From the NCBI RefSeq assembly GCF_009725165.1, contig NZ_WNZW01000001.1:682001-746000 (forward strand): a DNA stretch of 64,000 bases, read 5' to 3'. Shown here piece after piece: positions 43,469 through 53,281 of the stretch; position 1 is the stretch's first letter, and every line of letters begins with the position of its first letter. The notes below the pieces were generated by a model that had not been told where the DNA came from, made no database searches, and worked only from the letters and a program-made list of their open reading frames with translations. This DNA is from Paenibacillus woosongensis (GTDB lineage Bacteria > Bacillota > Bacilli > Paenibacillales > Paenibacillaceae). Both the position numbers and the translations under genes were made by a program.

Positions 43469-44725
43469 TTAGCTTGCGGAATTATCGCTTTTCGCTGTAT
43501 CCGCATCCGTCAGTTTATTAGTGATCTTCGCTTGGCTCTCTAGTTCACTGTACCAATCCCCGAACAGTTCCTGAACTTGCTGCGCTACCAAGCCCTTGCG
43601 AATCTCTTCTTTATTTTCTTCAAGCGTACCCTCTTTGGCTTCCTTGCGGTCGGTCAATTTAATGACTTTGTATCCCTCGTCGGTCTTAACGGCGCCGCTG
43701 ACTTCATCCTGCTTCAGCTTAAATGCGGCCTCCTCGACGGCAGGCTCCACTTGTCCCCGTTCAAAGAATCCTGTATCCCCGCCCGAATCCTTAGTGAAGG
43801 TATCCAGCGACTTGTCCTTGGCAAGCTCGGCAAAATCCTTGCCGTCCTTCAACTGCTGAATGACCTCGTTAGCCTCATCTTCGGTCTCTACCAATATAAT
43901 AGAAGCCCGAACCTGCTCAGGAGTGTTGAAGGACTCTTTATACGTTTCGAAGGTTTGCTTCACTTCGTCTTCTGTCACGTTCGTTTTATCCTCAAGCAGC
44001 TTGGTAATCATGACATTCATTTCGGAGTCCTGCTTCAAATCGTCCATCGTCATGCCATACTGCTGAAGCATTTGCTCCAGCATTTCAAGGCTGCCGAAGG
44101 ATTTTATATAGTTATCGATTTCCGCGTTGATATCCTCTTCCGTCACTACGATATTCTTTTTCTTAGCCTCCTGCGTAATCAGAGTCTTCATAACTATAGC
44201 ATTCAGCGCTTGCTTGGCTTGCTCTCCGCCGCCAGCCTTCACAAGTTCATTATACAGTTCATCCTGCGTAATTTTAGTACCGTTAACCGTAGCCACAACA
44301 TCCTTCTTGTTATTCAGCAGTGGAAATACCAATGCAATTACTAGCCCAGCGGCTAGAATCAGTGAAATGATCGGCCACGCTTTGGACGAACTGGAAGATG
44401 GTGAAGGCGTAAATCCAGCTCCTGTATTGGCTTGTCCATCAAAATAATAATCCGGCTTGGCGGCAGCCTGTGCTGGCTCAATCGCCTCGATCGCTTGAAC
44501 AGCTTCCGGTTCCGTGAAGTCTACGTCAGCTTCTGCTTCCGTACTACCTTCAGCAGCCGCTTCAGCCTCCTTGCTGTCATCTGCATTTGCGCCTTCTTCG
44601 GCTCCAGTCCCTGTTTCCGATCCAGTTACTGCCTCATCAGCTGTTCCCGGTTCAGCGGACTGGCTTCCTTGCTCTTGTTCTACCCCCTCTACTGATTCCA
44701 GTTCCTTCTTATCTTTATCATCCAT
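43469..44725 (-). CDS. Membrane-anchored parvulin-type peptidyl-prolyl isomerase
   Basis: ATG 44725 (MDDKDKKELE) has GAAGGGAG upstream; the frame upstream to 44818 has no site. Residues 1-115 are acidic, Glu/Ala/Ser-rich and disordered, a helix at about 118-138 spans the membrane, and a SurA/PrsA-like N-domain (145-275) and parvulin domain (275-370) lie outside. No lipobox is present, so it is tethered by the helix rather than as a PrsA-type lipoprotein. It should help fold secreted proteins. Confidence 0.85.
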   Translation of the reverse strand: MDDKDKKELESVEGVEQEQGSQSAEPGTADEAVTGSETGTGAEEGANADDSKEAEAAAEGSTEAEADVDFTEPEAVQAIEAIEPAQAAAKPDYYFDGQANTGAGFTPSPSSSSSKAWPIISLILAAGLVIALVFPLLNNKKDVVATVNGTKITQDELYNELVKAGGGEQAKQALNAIVMKTLITQEAKKKNIVVTEEDINAEIDNYIKSFGSLEMLEQMLQQYGMTMDDLKQDSEMNVMITKLLEDKTNVTEDEVKQTFETYKESFNTPEQVRASIILVETEDEANEVIQQLKDGKDFAELAKDKSLDTFTKDSGGDTGFFERGQVEPAVEEAAFKLKQDEVSGAVKTDEGYKVIKLTDRKEAKEGTLEENKEEIRKGLVAQQVQELFGDWYSELESQAKITNKLTDADTAKSDNSAS

Positions 44726-44984
44726 GTACGCAATAACTCCCTTCAATCTACTGACAACCCAAGCTCTCAGTATTGAGCTCTCTTTAAAAAGAGTACCAGA
44801 ATTAGTGATATCGTACATTAAAGAAAAATAAAATTAACGAGATTATTGTAAAATCTGTCAAATTCACATGACAAATGATCCGCACGGTTAGAATAACTGT
44901 ACCTGTCTCTTTGTATTCGTGTTAGCGGGCAAAACGTAGTAAACTAAAGGGGTCACAAAAAAGTCCGGGAGGATATGATCAACG

Positions 44985-46349
44985 ATGAGCTATGAATCCT
45001 ATTTTCAACAACACAGGGAACAGCATTTAGACGAACTTAAGCAATTGCTAACGATACCAAGCATTTCCGCCCTATCCGAGCATAAGCCGGATATTGCCAG
45101 GGCAGCAGAGTGGATTTCCAGTTCACTATCCAGCGCAGGACTAGAGAATGTGGAAATCATCCCAACCAAGGGACACCCGATTATTTACGCAGACCATCTG
45201 CATGCTCCAGGGAAACCAACCGTGCTCGTATATGGGCACTATGACGTTCAACCGGTAGATCCGCTGCACTTATGGGAGACCCCTCCGTTCGAGCCAACAA
45301 TCCGGGACGGTAAGCTGTATGCCCGCGGAGCAACGGACGATAAAGGCCAGCTGTTTCTGCACATCAAAGCCGTGGAGGCTATATTAAAGGAAGAGAAGCA
45401 GCTTCCGGTCAACATTAAGTTTTGCATTGAAGGCGAAGAGGAAATCGCCAGCCCTAACCTTCCGCCGTACTTGGATGAGCATAAGGAGAAGCTAGCGGCC
45501 GATGTCGTCCTTATCTCCGATACGGCTCTGCTGGAGCCGGGCAAACCAGCAATCTGCATTGGGCTTCGCGGCCTTTGCTCCCTGGAAGTTACGGTGCACA
45601 CCGCAAATACGGATCTGCACTCGGGAACCTTCGGAGGCGGCGTACCCAATGCGCTGCATGCGATCGTTTCTTTGCTGGCCTCGCTCCATGACGACAAGGG
45701 AAGAGTAGCCGTGGAGGGCTTCTATCAAGGAGTACCGGAGCTGACTCCTGCCATGCGCGAGGAATTCGCTAAGCAGCAATTCAACGAGACCAAATTAAAA
45801 GCCGATCTGGGCCTGGACACGCTCTATGGCGAAGAAGGCTATAGCTTCGTGGAACGGACCGGTGCCCGTCCAACGCTGGAATTGAATGGAGTATACGGCG
45901 GGTTCCAGGGCGAAGGCTCCAAAACCGTCATCCCAAAGGAAGCTCACGCCAAAATTACGTGCCGCTTAGTCGGCGATCAGGATCCTCAGGATATTCTGGA
46001 TAAAATCGAGGCGCACCTCAAGCAGCACGTACAGCCTGGCGCCAAGTTGAACATCGTTCAAGTCGAGAAAGCCCGGGCGTTCACTATCAATCCTGCGAAT
46101 CCGATGCTGCAGAAAGCCGCGGACGCATACGAACGCGTATATGGCACCCGAGCTCTGTTTACGCACGACGGCGGCTCCATCCCGATTGTCGAAACATTAT
46201 CGCGCGTACTGAATGCCCCGGCCGTCATGATGGGCTTCGGGCTTCCCGATGAGAACCTCCATGCTCCCAACGAGCACTTCAATCTGGAGAATTTCGATAA
46301 AGGGCTGCTAACGATCGTAGACTATCTGAAATCGCTCCAGCACAGGTGA
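44985..46349 (+). CDS. M20 family dipeptidase
   Basis: A 454-residue zinc peptidase. Metal ligands and catalytic residues are visible in GHYDVQPVDP (near 86-95), GATDDKGQ (near 122), EGEEEIAS (near 152) and SDTALLEPG (near 180). The dimerisation domain lies at about 195-310. The family hydrolyses dipeptides with N-terminal beta-alanine or D-amino acids and general peptides; exact substrate unknown. It ends in a strong terminator. Confidence 0.93.
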   Translation: MSYESYFQQHREQHLDELKQLLTIPSISALSEHKPDIARAAEWISSSLSSAGLENVEIIPTKGHPIIYADHLHAPGKPTVLVYGHYDVQPVDPLHLWETPPFEPTIRDGKLYARGATDDKGQLFLHIKAVEAILKEEKQLPVNIKFCIEGEEEIASPNLPPYLDEHKEKLAADVVLISDTALLEPGKPAICIGLRGLCSLEVTVHTANTDLHSGTFGGGVPNALHAIVSLLASLHDDKGRVAVEGFYQGVPELTPAMREEFAKQQFNETKLKADLGLDTLYGEEGYSFVERTGARPTLELNGVYGGFQGEGSKTVIPKEAHAKITCRLVGDQDPQDILDKIEAHLKQHVQPGAKLNIVQVEKARAFTINPANPMLQKAADAYERVYGTRALFTHDGGSIPIVETLSRVLNAPAVMMGFGLPDENLHAPNEHFNLENFDKGLLTIVDYLKSLQHR

Positions 46350-46360
46350 CAATCAACCTT

Positions 46361-46396
46361 TCCAGCCCCCTCCGCATGGAGGGGGCTGGATGGTTT
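46361..46396 (+). terminator. Terminator of the dipeptidase gene
   Basis: CCAGCCCCCTCC and GGAGGGGGCTGG separated by four bases, followed by ATGGTTTT; the 12-pair GC stem is strong, the T-run short. Confidence 0.85.
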
Positions 46397-46402
46397 TATT
46401 GC

Positions 46403-46438
46403 TATAATAAGTTCAACTAAAAAGTTCAACTTATTATA
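46403..46438. repeat. AT-rich 16-base inverted repeat
   Basis: TATAATAAGTTCAACT and its inverted partner (one mismatch) separated by four A residues. It lies between two converging transcripts and could be a small mobile-element remnant or an RNA stem. Confidence 0.6.
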
Positions 46439-46501
46439 AATGGATTTATAGCAGTTAATTTCTGCAATAAGGAAGGAATATTGGATTTGCGTAAAATCCA
46501 T

Positions 46502-47449
46502 CTAATCCTCTGAACCATTCGCTTCCCTAATCGTTTTCACAAATAAATCCCAGAACACCCGTTGATCCAGCTTGAGCGGGACATTGGCGTTCGCCGGCTT
46601 CTGCGTGACGCCCAGCATGTCGATGACAGACATCCCATAGGTCAATTCACCGTTCGTCTCAATATCTACACGCAGCCGTTTTGCCTCAAACATCGACGGA
46701 TCGATGCAGTAAGCGATGCAGCAAGGGTCATGAACCGTGGCTCCGGCTAGGCCCAGCTTTAAATTATGCTGCTCATAATCCTCAATTAAATCCAGGATGA
46801 ACCGGGACATGCGATTGTTCACCGCGGCGAATTGTTCTTTGACCTCTGCGGTCGCCATCGCCTGATTTGTCAAATCCAGGCCGATCATCGTAATCGGGGC
46901 CCCGCAGCCGAACACTACTTTTGCAGCTTCCGCATCAGCAAAGAAGTTGAACTCCGCCGCTGGTGTAATATTGCCCATCGTCCCGCCGCCCATAATGACG
47001 ATCTCCTGCACTTTTGCGGCGATTTCCGGCTGCTTGCGCAAAGCGAGCGCCACGTTGGTCAACGGCCCGATCGCTACAAGTGTAATATCCCCCTCCGATT
47101 CCATCAGCGTACGGACGATAAAATCAACCCCATGCTCGGGCATGACTTCTTTCTGGGGAGGCGGCAATTGAATCCCCCCGAGGCCGGAGTCGCCATGTAC
47201 ATAATCGGCAAATACCGATTTTCGAACAAGCGGCTGCTGCGCGCCCTGAGCCACGGGAACATGCCCGATTCCCATAAGCTCGCATAGACAGAGGGCGTTC
47301 CTAGTTGTCTTCTCTACCGAGACGTTGCCAGCCACCGTCGTGATTCCCAGCAGATCGATATAGGGGTTGTAAGCGGCCAATATGATCGCCATGGCATCGT
47401 CAATGCCCGGGTCGCAGTCCAATATTATTTTTCGCGGTGCTGCCGTCAT
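46502..47449 (-). CDS. Inosine-uridine-preferring nucleoside hydrolase
   Basis: DCDPGIDDAMAI near residue 10 is the calcium-binding signature of nucleoside hydrolases, and the GGGTMGNITPAAEFNFF segment also fits. The 315-residue enzyme splits nucleosides to base and ribose. It overlaps the ribokinase gene by four bases and ends the operon. Confidence 0.93.
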   Translation of the reverse strand: MTAAPRKIILDCDPGIDDAMAIILAAYNPYIDLLGITTVAGNVSVEKTTRNALCLCELMGIGHVPVAQGAQQPLVRKSVFADYVHGDSGLGGIQLPPPQKEVMPEHGVDFIVRTLMESEGDITLVAIGPLTNVALALRKQPEIAAKVQEIVIMGGGTMGNITPAAEFNFFADAEAAKVVFGCGAPITMIGLDLTNQAMATAEVKEQFAAVNNRMSRFILDLIEDYEQHNLKLGLAGATVHDPCCIAYCIDPSMFEAKRLRVDIETNGELTYGMSVIDMLGVTQKPANANVPLKLDQRVFWDLFVKTIREANGSED

Positions 47450-48381
47450 TCGATCACTTCCTTCTCTTTGTGCATAAATTTCATGACTTCCTCATACGTG
47501 GGCATTCCCGTTTGTGCACCCAGCTTCGTCACTGAGAGGGCCGAGGCAGCCACGGCAAAAGATACGGCCTCCCCCAGCCCAGCTCCCGATCCTAACGCGT
47601 AGGCCAAGCCTCCATTAAAAGTATCGCCAGCTCCGGTTGTATCCACAGCGGAGACACGGTAAGCAGATTTCTTTTCCATTGTGCCTGCTCCAGTCATATA
47701 GGCAGCTCCCTCCGAGCCCAGAGTAACGACGGCCTGCCCCGGGCCCATCCGAACCAGCTGCTCTGCAGCCGATTTCCAAGCGGCTCCCGAAACTTCAAGT
47801 CCTGTCAGCAGCCCGAGCTCCGAACGATTGGGCGTAATATAATCGGTGTTCTCCAGCAGCTTCTCCGGCAGACTTTGCGCCGGGGCTGGATTGAGAATGA
47901 CGGCCTTGCCATACTTATGAGCCAGCTCCGCCGCCGCAGCGGCCGATTCCACCGGAATTTCCAATTGCAAAAGGACAACGTCCGCTTGCGCGAACAATTC
48001 CTCATGAATATATACATCCTCCGGCGTACAGCTTGCATTTGCACCAGGAACGACAACAATCTGGTTGTCTCCCTGAACAAGCAGAATCGATGCTATTCCA
48101 GACGATTCCCCTGCAGCGATTCTAACTGCAGCAGCATTCACGCCGTTCTGCTCCAATGACTGTCGAAGCTCCAGGCCAAAGGCGTCATCTCCTACAGCGC
48201 CAAGCATGAAGACGTTTGCACCTAGCCGGGCGGCGGCTACTGCCTGATTCGCTCCTTTGCCGCCGGGAATGAAATGGACCTCTTGGCCCAGCAGCGTCTC
48301 CCCCATTTCCGGAGCACGCTCCGCCTTTACGACAATATCCATGTTTAAACTTCCAACTACTACAATATTGGGCTGTCTCAC
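47446..48381 (-). CDS. rbsK: Ribokinase
   Basis: The 311-residue PfkB-family kinase has GSLNMDIVVKAERAP near 11, HFIPGGKGANQAVAAARLG near 37 and DTTGAGDTFNGGLAYAL near 258 with the catalytic aspartate. GTG start with GGAG upstream. It phosphorylates the ribose freed by the nucleoside hydrolase. Confidence 0.9.
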   Translation of the reverse strand: MRQPNIVVVGSLNMDIVVKAERAPEMGETLLGQEVHFIPGGKGANQAVAAARLGANVFMLGAVGDDAFGLELRQSLEQNGVNAAAVRIAAGESSGIASILLVQGDNQIVVVPGANASCTPEDVYIHEELFAQADVVLLQLEIPVESAAAAAELAHKYGKAVILNPAPAQSLPEKLLENTDYITPNRSELGLLTGLEVSGAAWKSAAEQLVRMGPGQAVVTLGSEGAAYMTGAGTMEKKSAYRVSAVDTTGAGDTFNGGLAYALGSGAGLGEAVSFAVAASALSVTKLGAQTGMPTYEEVMKFMHKEKEVIE

Positions 48382-48400
48382 TGTTTTGTCTCCTTATCAA

Positions 48401-49888
48401 CTATTGCAGAATAATTCTTCCTTCCACCTTCGGAGCGATCGTTTGAAGTTTTTTGATATAGTCTACGACGATTTCGCGCTCCACCACAGAGGTACTGCGG
48501 ACATTCGCTCCCCTGAGGAAGCCGGTAAAACCATCACCGCCCGAGCGAATAAACGCATTGACCGCAATCGTATACGTCTCTTCCTTCTCCACCTGTCTGC
48601 CGTTCACGATCGCCGAAGCGACCCGGTCTCCAATTTCCCGCTTCGTATCGATGACGAGCGTAAGCCCGGACTGCTGCAGCACTCCAGATACCATTCCCGC
48701 GCTCTGCTCCAGCAGATATAGAAGATCCGCACCGCTCATCTCCATTAAATAAATTTCCGAATTGAACGGAACAACATTCATAATGTCTCCATAAGTCACA
48801 ATGCCCTGCTCAATGTCCGCTCTCAGACCGCCGCCAACCTGGAAGGCGACATCCGCATTCGTATAATCACGAACTGCATCGGTAATAAGATTCCCTAAAG
48901 TCGATTCTTCAAAATAATTCCGCGTAAATGCCGCCGTTGCTTGTCCGATCGGCTGGTCGATCAACACCTTCAGCTTCTCGTCCCAGTACTCGAGTCGGCT
49001 GGCCAAAATCGGATCTGCTTCGATTTTATCTGAATAAATCGGCACTAAATGCCCTTTATGCCGGACCACCTTCTTCGCCTCAGCATCGACCGTAAGATGA
49101 AGATATCCTACAACTGTGCCTAACCCGCGAGTGGATACGAGCAGCGTGCCTGTACTTTTGGCAACATAAGGCTCGGCAATCGATTTATGACAGTGACCGG
49201 CAATTAATACATCAATGCCCGTCACATTATTAACAATATATACGTCTTCCTCAAAATCACGCTCTACGTCCACCTCGCGATCTTCCGTACCTTGTTCGGC
49301 CGGAACGCCCTGATGGGCTAGTACAACGATCAGGTCGACATGCGGCCTCAGCAAATTGACAGCCTCCTGAAGTATGGATTCCTGGCTTCGGAATTCGAGT
49401 TCAGTAACCCGGTCCAGCTGAATCGTCTCAAGTCCCGCTTTTTTGCCGTGAATGCCGATGACTCCGATGCGGACATCACCCGTATCAATGATTTCATAGG
49501 GTTTGGCAAATAAAATATTCGTATTCTTATAGAAGATATTTGCCGACAGGAACGGAAACTGCGCCTTGCTAAGCAGCTCCCGCGCCCGCTGCCATCCATG
49601 ATCAAATTCGTGATTGCCTACGGCAACAGCATCATAACCAATATAATTGTAGAGATCGATTGGAGCCTCGCCTTCAGTTAGTGTACTGATTGGCGGACCC
49701 GTCAGAATATCCCCGGCATCCAGCACGACCACATTCTCCTCTTCGGATCGTACATTTCTGATATAACTGGCCAAATGGGCGGCTCCTCCCATGAGCGGGC
49801 TGCCGTTTACCCAAGTCGCTCTTACGGGTTGATCCTGGGCATGAAAATCATTCGTATATAGGATTGTCACTTGCTTCAATGTAGTCAT
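48401..49888 (-). CDS. 5'-nucleotidase/UDP-sugar hydrolase family metallophosphatase
   Basis: The N-terminal metallophosphoesterase domain has ILYTNDFHAQ, VLDAGDILTGPP and VGNHEFDHG, and the C-terminal 5'_nucleotid_C domain begins near 330. No signal peptide is visible, unlike most family members, so it may act in the cytoplasm. The operon makes dephosphorylation of nucleotides to nucleosides its probable job. Confidence 0.9.
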   Translation of the reverse strand: MTTLKQVTILYTNDFHAQDQPVRATWVNGSPLMGGAAHLASYIRNVRSEEENVVVLDAGDILTGPPISTLTEGEAPIDLYNYIGYDAVAVGNHEFDHGWQRARELLSKAQFPFLSANIFYKNTNILFAKPYEIIDTGDVRIGVIGIHGKKAGLETIQLDRVTELEFRSQESILQEAVNLLRPHVDLIVVLAHQGVPAEQGTEDREVDVERDFEEDVYIVNNVTGIDVLIAGHCHKSIAEPYVAKSTGTLLVSTRGLGTVVGYLHLTVDAEAKKVVRHKGHLVPIYSDKIEADPILASRLEYWDEKLKVLIDQPIGQATAAFTRNYFEESTLGNLITDAVRDYTNADVAFQVGGGLRADIEQGIVTYGDIMNVVPFNSEIYLMEMSGADLLYLLEQSAGMVSGVLQQSGLTLVIDTKREIGDRVASAIVNGRQVEKEETYTIAVNAFIRSGGDGFTGFLRGANVRSTSVVEREIVVDYIKKLQTIAPKVEGRIILQ

Positions 49889-49932
49889 TTTCTCTCTCCC
49901 CTTATCAATTCTTGTCGCTTAGGATTTATCTG

Positions 49933-50769
49933 TTATTTGCCGGAGCCTGCCGACATTCCCTCAATGAATTGCCGCTGGAAAATCATATAAACGATAATGC
50001 TCGGGATCATGCTGATGACGGTGCCTGCAAATATAAGCGCAAAGTTGGTTGCATTCTCGCCCGTGAACGAATACAAGCCAATCGACATCGTAAAATTATC
50101 ATTGGAAATCAACAGCACGAGCGGTGTTAGAAAGTCGTTCCAAATATTCATAAACGTAAACACAAGCAGCGCGACAAGCCCCGGCTTCGCCAGCGGAAGC
50201 ATGACCTGGAAATATGTTCTCCACTCGCTGGCCCCGTCAATTTGCGCGGATTCCCGCAGCTCCGCCGGTACGTCCTTAAACGTATTGCGCATGAGGAAGA
50301 TGGAGAACGGCAGCGCCTCAGCGGCAGATACCAGCACAACTCCGCTCAGCGTATCGATGATGCCCATCGCCTTGAGCTGGAAGAACACCGGAATGATAAT
50401 CGCTTGAACTGGCAGCTGCATGCCGATCAGGAACAAATAAAACAGCAGGTTACGGCCCTTAAATGCGAATTGGGCAAAGGCATATCCTGCCGGACAAGCC
50501 ACGAGCGCCACGAGAACCATGCCTGAAACCGTAATATAGGCACTGTTGAAAAAATACCTTTTGAAATTCCCCAGATTCCAGGCCTCGTAGAAATTGTTCA
50601 GCCTCCAGGAGGATGGCAAGGCAAACGGGTAGTTCGCGATTTCAAAGTTCGTTTTGAAGCTGCCCAGAATCGCCCAGAAAATCGGGGCTACAATAACGAT
50701 GAGCAGCAGGGATAGAACTACGTATAAAATAACCTGCGGATATTTTCGCGTGCTATGGCTGCTGTGCAT
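49933..50769 (-). CDS. Sugar-type ABC permease, MalG-like
   Basis: ATG 50769 has GAGGGAGTG upstream. The 278-residue protein has six helices and the EAA-type loop EYRESAQIDGA-like (ELRESAQIDGASEWRTYFQV) near 200. It pairs with the preceding permease. Confidence 0.92.
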   Translation of the reverse strand: MHSSHSTRKYPQVILYVVLSLLLIVIVAPIFWAILGSFKTNFEIANYPFALPSSWRLNNFYEAWNLGNFKRYFFNSAYITVSGMVLVALVACPAGYAFAQFAFKGRNLLFYLFLIGMQLPVQAIIIPVFFQLKAMGIIDTLSGVVLVSAAEALPFSIFLMRNTFKDVPAELRESAQIDGASEWRTYFQVMLPLAKPGLVALLVFTFMNIWNDFLTPLVLLISNDNFTMSIGLYSFTGENATNFALIFAGTVISMIPSIIVYMIFQRQFIEGMSAGSGK

Positions 50770-50771
50770 GG

Positions 50772-51668
50772 TCACTCCCTCTTTTCCCGGTAATAATTGA
50801 ATAACACCGTACACCCCATGACAATGATGCCCAGTACAAGGCTGCCGGCCGTCCCGTAGCCTACCTTATTCATACTGAAAGCTGCTTTATAGACATAAGT
50901 AGGGACAATTTCACTCATATAGAATGGCCCGCCCTGTGTCATAATCCAAACCAGTGCAAACCCTTTGAAGGAATAAATGATTACCATGCTGATAACAATA
51001 TTCAGCGTATTGCGAAGGCTAGGCACCGTAATGCTCCAGAATTTGCGGAGCGGCCCCGCTCCGTCGATATCGGCTGCTTCGTAAATCGAATAATCGATAT
51101 TTTGCAGGCCAGCCAAGTACAGGATCATGTACAGCCCGTAAAATGCCCAGGTGCTAACTACGACAAGCGCCGGGAGCACGGTAAGCGGTTCTCCAAGCCA
51201 GTTGCGCGCCAGGCCGCCCAAGCCGATATCACGCAGGAACTCGTTCAGCAGCCCTGCGTTCGGATCGTAAATCTTCGTCCACAATACCCCGATGACGGCA
51301 AGCGAGAGCACTGACGGCAAATAAAAAGCCGCCCGAAAAAACATTCTTCCCTTCCGTACCTTGCTGATCAAAAGCGACAACGCCAGCGTCGGAATGACGA
51401 CTAACAGCAGACTAAGCACGAGCCAAATGACGTTATGTATTAGCCCTTTGATGAAAATCGCGTCCTTGGCCAAATTAGCGTAATTGTCCAGTCCGATAAA
51501 TTCCATTTGCGGCGACGAGCCGTCCCAATGGAAGAAGCTCAATTGTATCGCTTGCCCTACCGGCCAAAGCAGGAACATCCCATACAATATAAAGGCGGGA
51601 AGTATAAATGATGCGATGACGAGCCAGCGTCTCAGCATGCGGGTCTTTCCCATCGAAGCCGTTTCCAT
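50772..51668 (-). CDS. Sugar-type ABC permease, MalF-like
   Basis: The 298-residue membrane protein has six helices and the EAADIDGAGPLRKFWSITVP loop near 225. With the second permease it forms the channel for a carbohydrate- or nucleoside-type importer. Confidence 0.92.
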   Translation of the reverse strand: METASMGKTRMLRRWLVIASFILPAFILYGMFLLWPVGQAIQLSFFHWDGSSPQMEFIGLDNYANLAKDAIFIKGLIHNVIWLVLSLLLVVIPTLALSLLISKVRKGRMFFRAAFYLPSVLSLAVIGVLWTKIYDPNAGLLNEFLRDIGLGGLARNWLGEPLTVLPALVVVSTWAFYGLYMILYLAGLQNIDYSIYEAADIDGAGPLRKFWSITVPSLRNTLNIVISMVIIYSFKGFALVWIMTQGGPFYMSEIVPTYVYKAAFSMNKVGYGTAGSLVLGIIVMGCTVLFNYYREKRE

Positions 51669-51688
51669 TTTAATCCCCCTCTATATCA

Positions 51689-51719
51689 CCGGCCAGGACT
51701 CAGGACGAGTCCTGGCCGG
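51689..51719 (-). promoter_or_regulatory. Intercistronic stem-loop after the binding-protein gene
   Basis: CCGGCCAGGACTC and GAGTCCTGGCCGG, a perfect 13-base inverted repeat with a five-base loop, lies between the binding-protein stop (51728) and the permease start. No T-run follows, so it should protect the upstream mRNA rather than terminate it, giving more binding protein than permease. Confidence 0.75.
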
Positions 51720-51727
51720 GTTGAATT

Positions 51728-53083
51728 TTACTTTTTGGTGATTTTGTAGCCTGCCGCTGTATCCTTCTCTTTGCCTTCCTGGATTTTTTTTGCGGCTTCC
51801 AGCGGCGATGTTAGACCGCCCACGACTCCCTGCAGATTCTGGAAATAAGCTTCTTTCGTTTCTGGCCCGATGAATACCGCCGGATTGTAACCGGAATCCT
51901 GTTCCACAGCCTTCATTGCTTGCTCTAGAAGCTGGCCAGCCGGCTGGGTGGACTCGGCGCTTTTCGATACTAGAATGTAGTTGTAGTTCGTATCCGCAAG
52001 AACGACTTTGCTGAAATCGGACAGAACATAGTTCAGCCAAGTGATGGCCAAATCAGCGTTCTCCGCTTTGGACGGAATGACCCATGTTGTGCCCAGACCG
52101 CTGGCTGGCGCCGCCGTTTTCCCTTCGATGAAGGACGGAATAGTAAATGCGCCCAGATTGTTCTCCACCTTGTTCTCTACCGCATTGACGATAATTTGCG
52201 AGCTGTAGAAGCCAATCGCGGTTTTCTTGTTCAGGAAAGCAAATTTGGCGTCGGCCGCCGTCTGGGAGATGGACTCTTTGGCGATGTAGCCTTTTTTCAC
52301 CCATAGCTCCAATGTCTCAACCGCCGCAACTACTTCAGGATCATCCCATCGGCCATCACCATACAGCAGGCTCTCCATTTTCTCGCGTCCCGCGGCTGCC
52401 TCAAGAAGCGTCGAGAACATCCAGCTGATCGGGAACCTGTCGCGCGCGCCCACGCTGATTGGCGTAATGCCTGCCTCCTTCAATTTGTCGAACGCTTGGA
52501 TCAATTCCTCCTGTGTCGTTGGTACTTGAATGCCATATTGCTCGAACATGTCCTTGTGATAGTACGCCTGCAGCGCATCCATCGAATGAGGCAGCTCGTA
52601 AATATGCTCCGAGCCCGAAACGAGATTATAGGCGAATGGCTTGATTTTGTCCTGCCAGCCGTTTTCTTGGTAAGCCTCATCCAGCGGTTTGATCAAGTTC
52701 GCATCCGCCAATATTTTGACACGGCCTGCGCCGGCATTGATAAGCATGGCATCCGGCGGTGTAACTCCAGATTGAAGAATCGTAGTCAGCTTTCCGTTCT
52801 CTACCTGCATGTCGCCGGTCGTCAGCTCGACTTTGACGCCTGGATTGGCATTTTCAAAGTTTTTGACGACGTTGGACCAAATATTTTTCTCCAGATCGTT
52901 GAAATAGTTCGGAATCATTAGTCTTAGCGTTCTATCTCCCCCAGCCTGCTGGCTGGCATTCCCATTCGCCTTGGCACCGCTTTCATCTTGTTTGGAAGAA
53001 GAGCCTGCTGGCGATTGGCAGCCTGACAATACAAGCGCGAAAACCATAAGCAAACTGGCGAATAGCTGTAATCTTCTCTTCAT
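51728..53083 (-). CDS. Extracellular solute-binding lipoprotein of the ABC importer
   Basis: ATG 53083 starts a lipoprotein signal with lipobox LSGC (Cys22). The 451-residue family 1 solute-binding protein is typical of sugar ABC importers. It opens the operon that continues to nucleoside hydrolase. Downstream nucleotide-salvage genes suggest nucleosides or ribosides as substrate (inference). No ATPase gene is present in the operon. Confidence 0.9.
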   Translation of the reverse strand: MKRRLQLFASLLMVFALVLSGCQSPAGSSSKQDESGAKANGNASQQAGGDRTLRLMIPNYFNDLEKNIWSNVVKNFENANPGVKVELTTGDMQVENGKLTTILQSGVTPPDAMLINAGAGRVKILADANLIKPLDEAYQENGWQDKIKPFAYNLVSGSEHIYELPHSMDALQAYYHKDMFEQYGIQVPTTQEELIQAFDKLKEAGITPISVGARDRFPISWMFSTLLEAAAGREKMESLLYGDGRWDDPEVVAAVETLELWVKKGYIAKESISQTAADAKFAFLNKKTAIGFYSSQIIVNAVENKVENNLGAFTIPSFIEGKTAAPASGLGTTWVIPSKAENADLAITWLNYVLSDFSKVVLADTNYNYILVSKSAESTQPAGQLLEQAMKAVEQDSGYNPAVFIGPETKEAYFQNLQGVVGGLTSPLEAAKKIQEGKEKDTAAGYKITKK

Positions 53084-53281
53084 GTTGTTCTCATACCCCC
53101 TGTGGTTGGTGTCAAGCCGGCTTATGCACAACTATACCGTCTTCTTCTTCCGGTGAAAATGTGACAAAACATTGAAAAAGGTGAAAAAAAAATGGTTCAT
53201 GAGGACTGGTTAGGCCAACCATTGATTTCGGATATAACTTTTGCTAATTTAGAGTCATCCTAGGGAAAGAGGGATGAGCAT

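Noticed and set aside
43577..44344. 255-codon plus-strand frame opposite the PPIase
   Set aside because: Antisense shadow; hydrophobic residues reflect the complementary codons of a charged protein.
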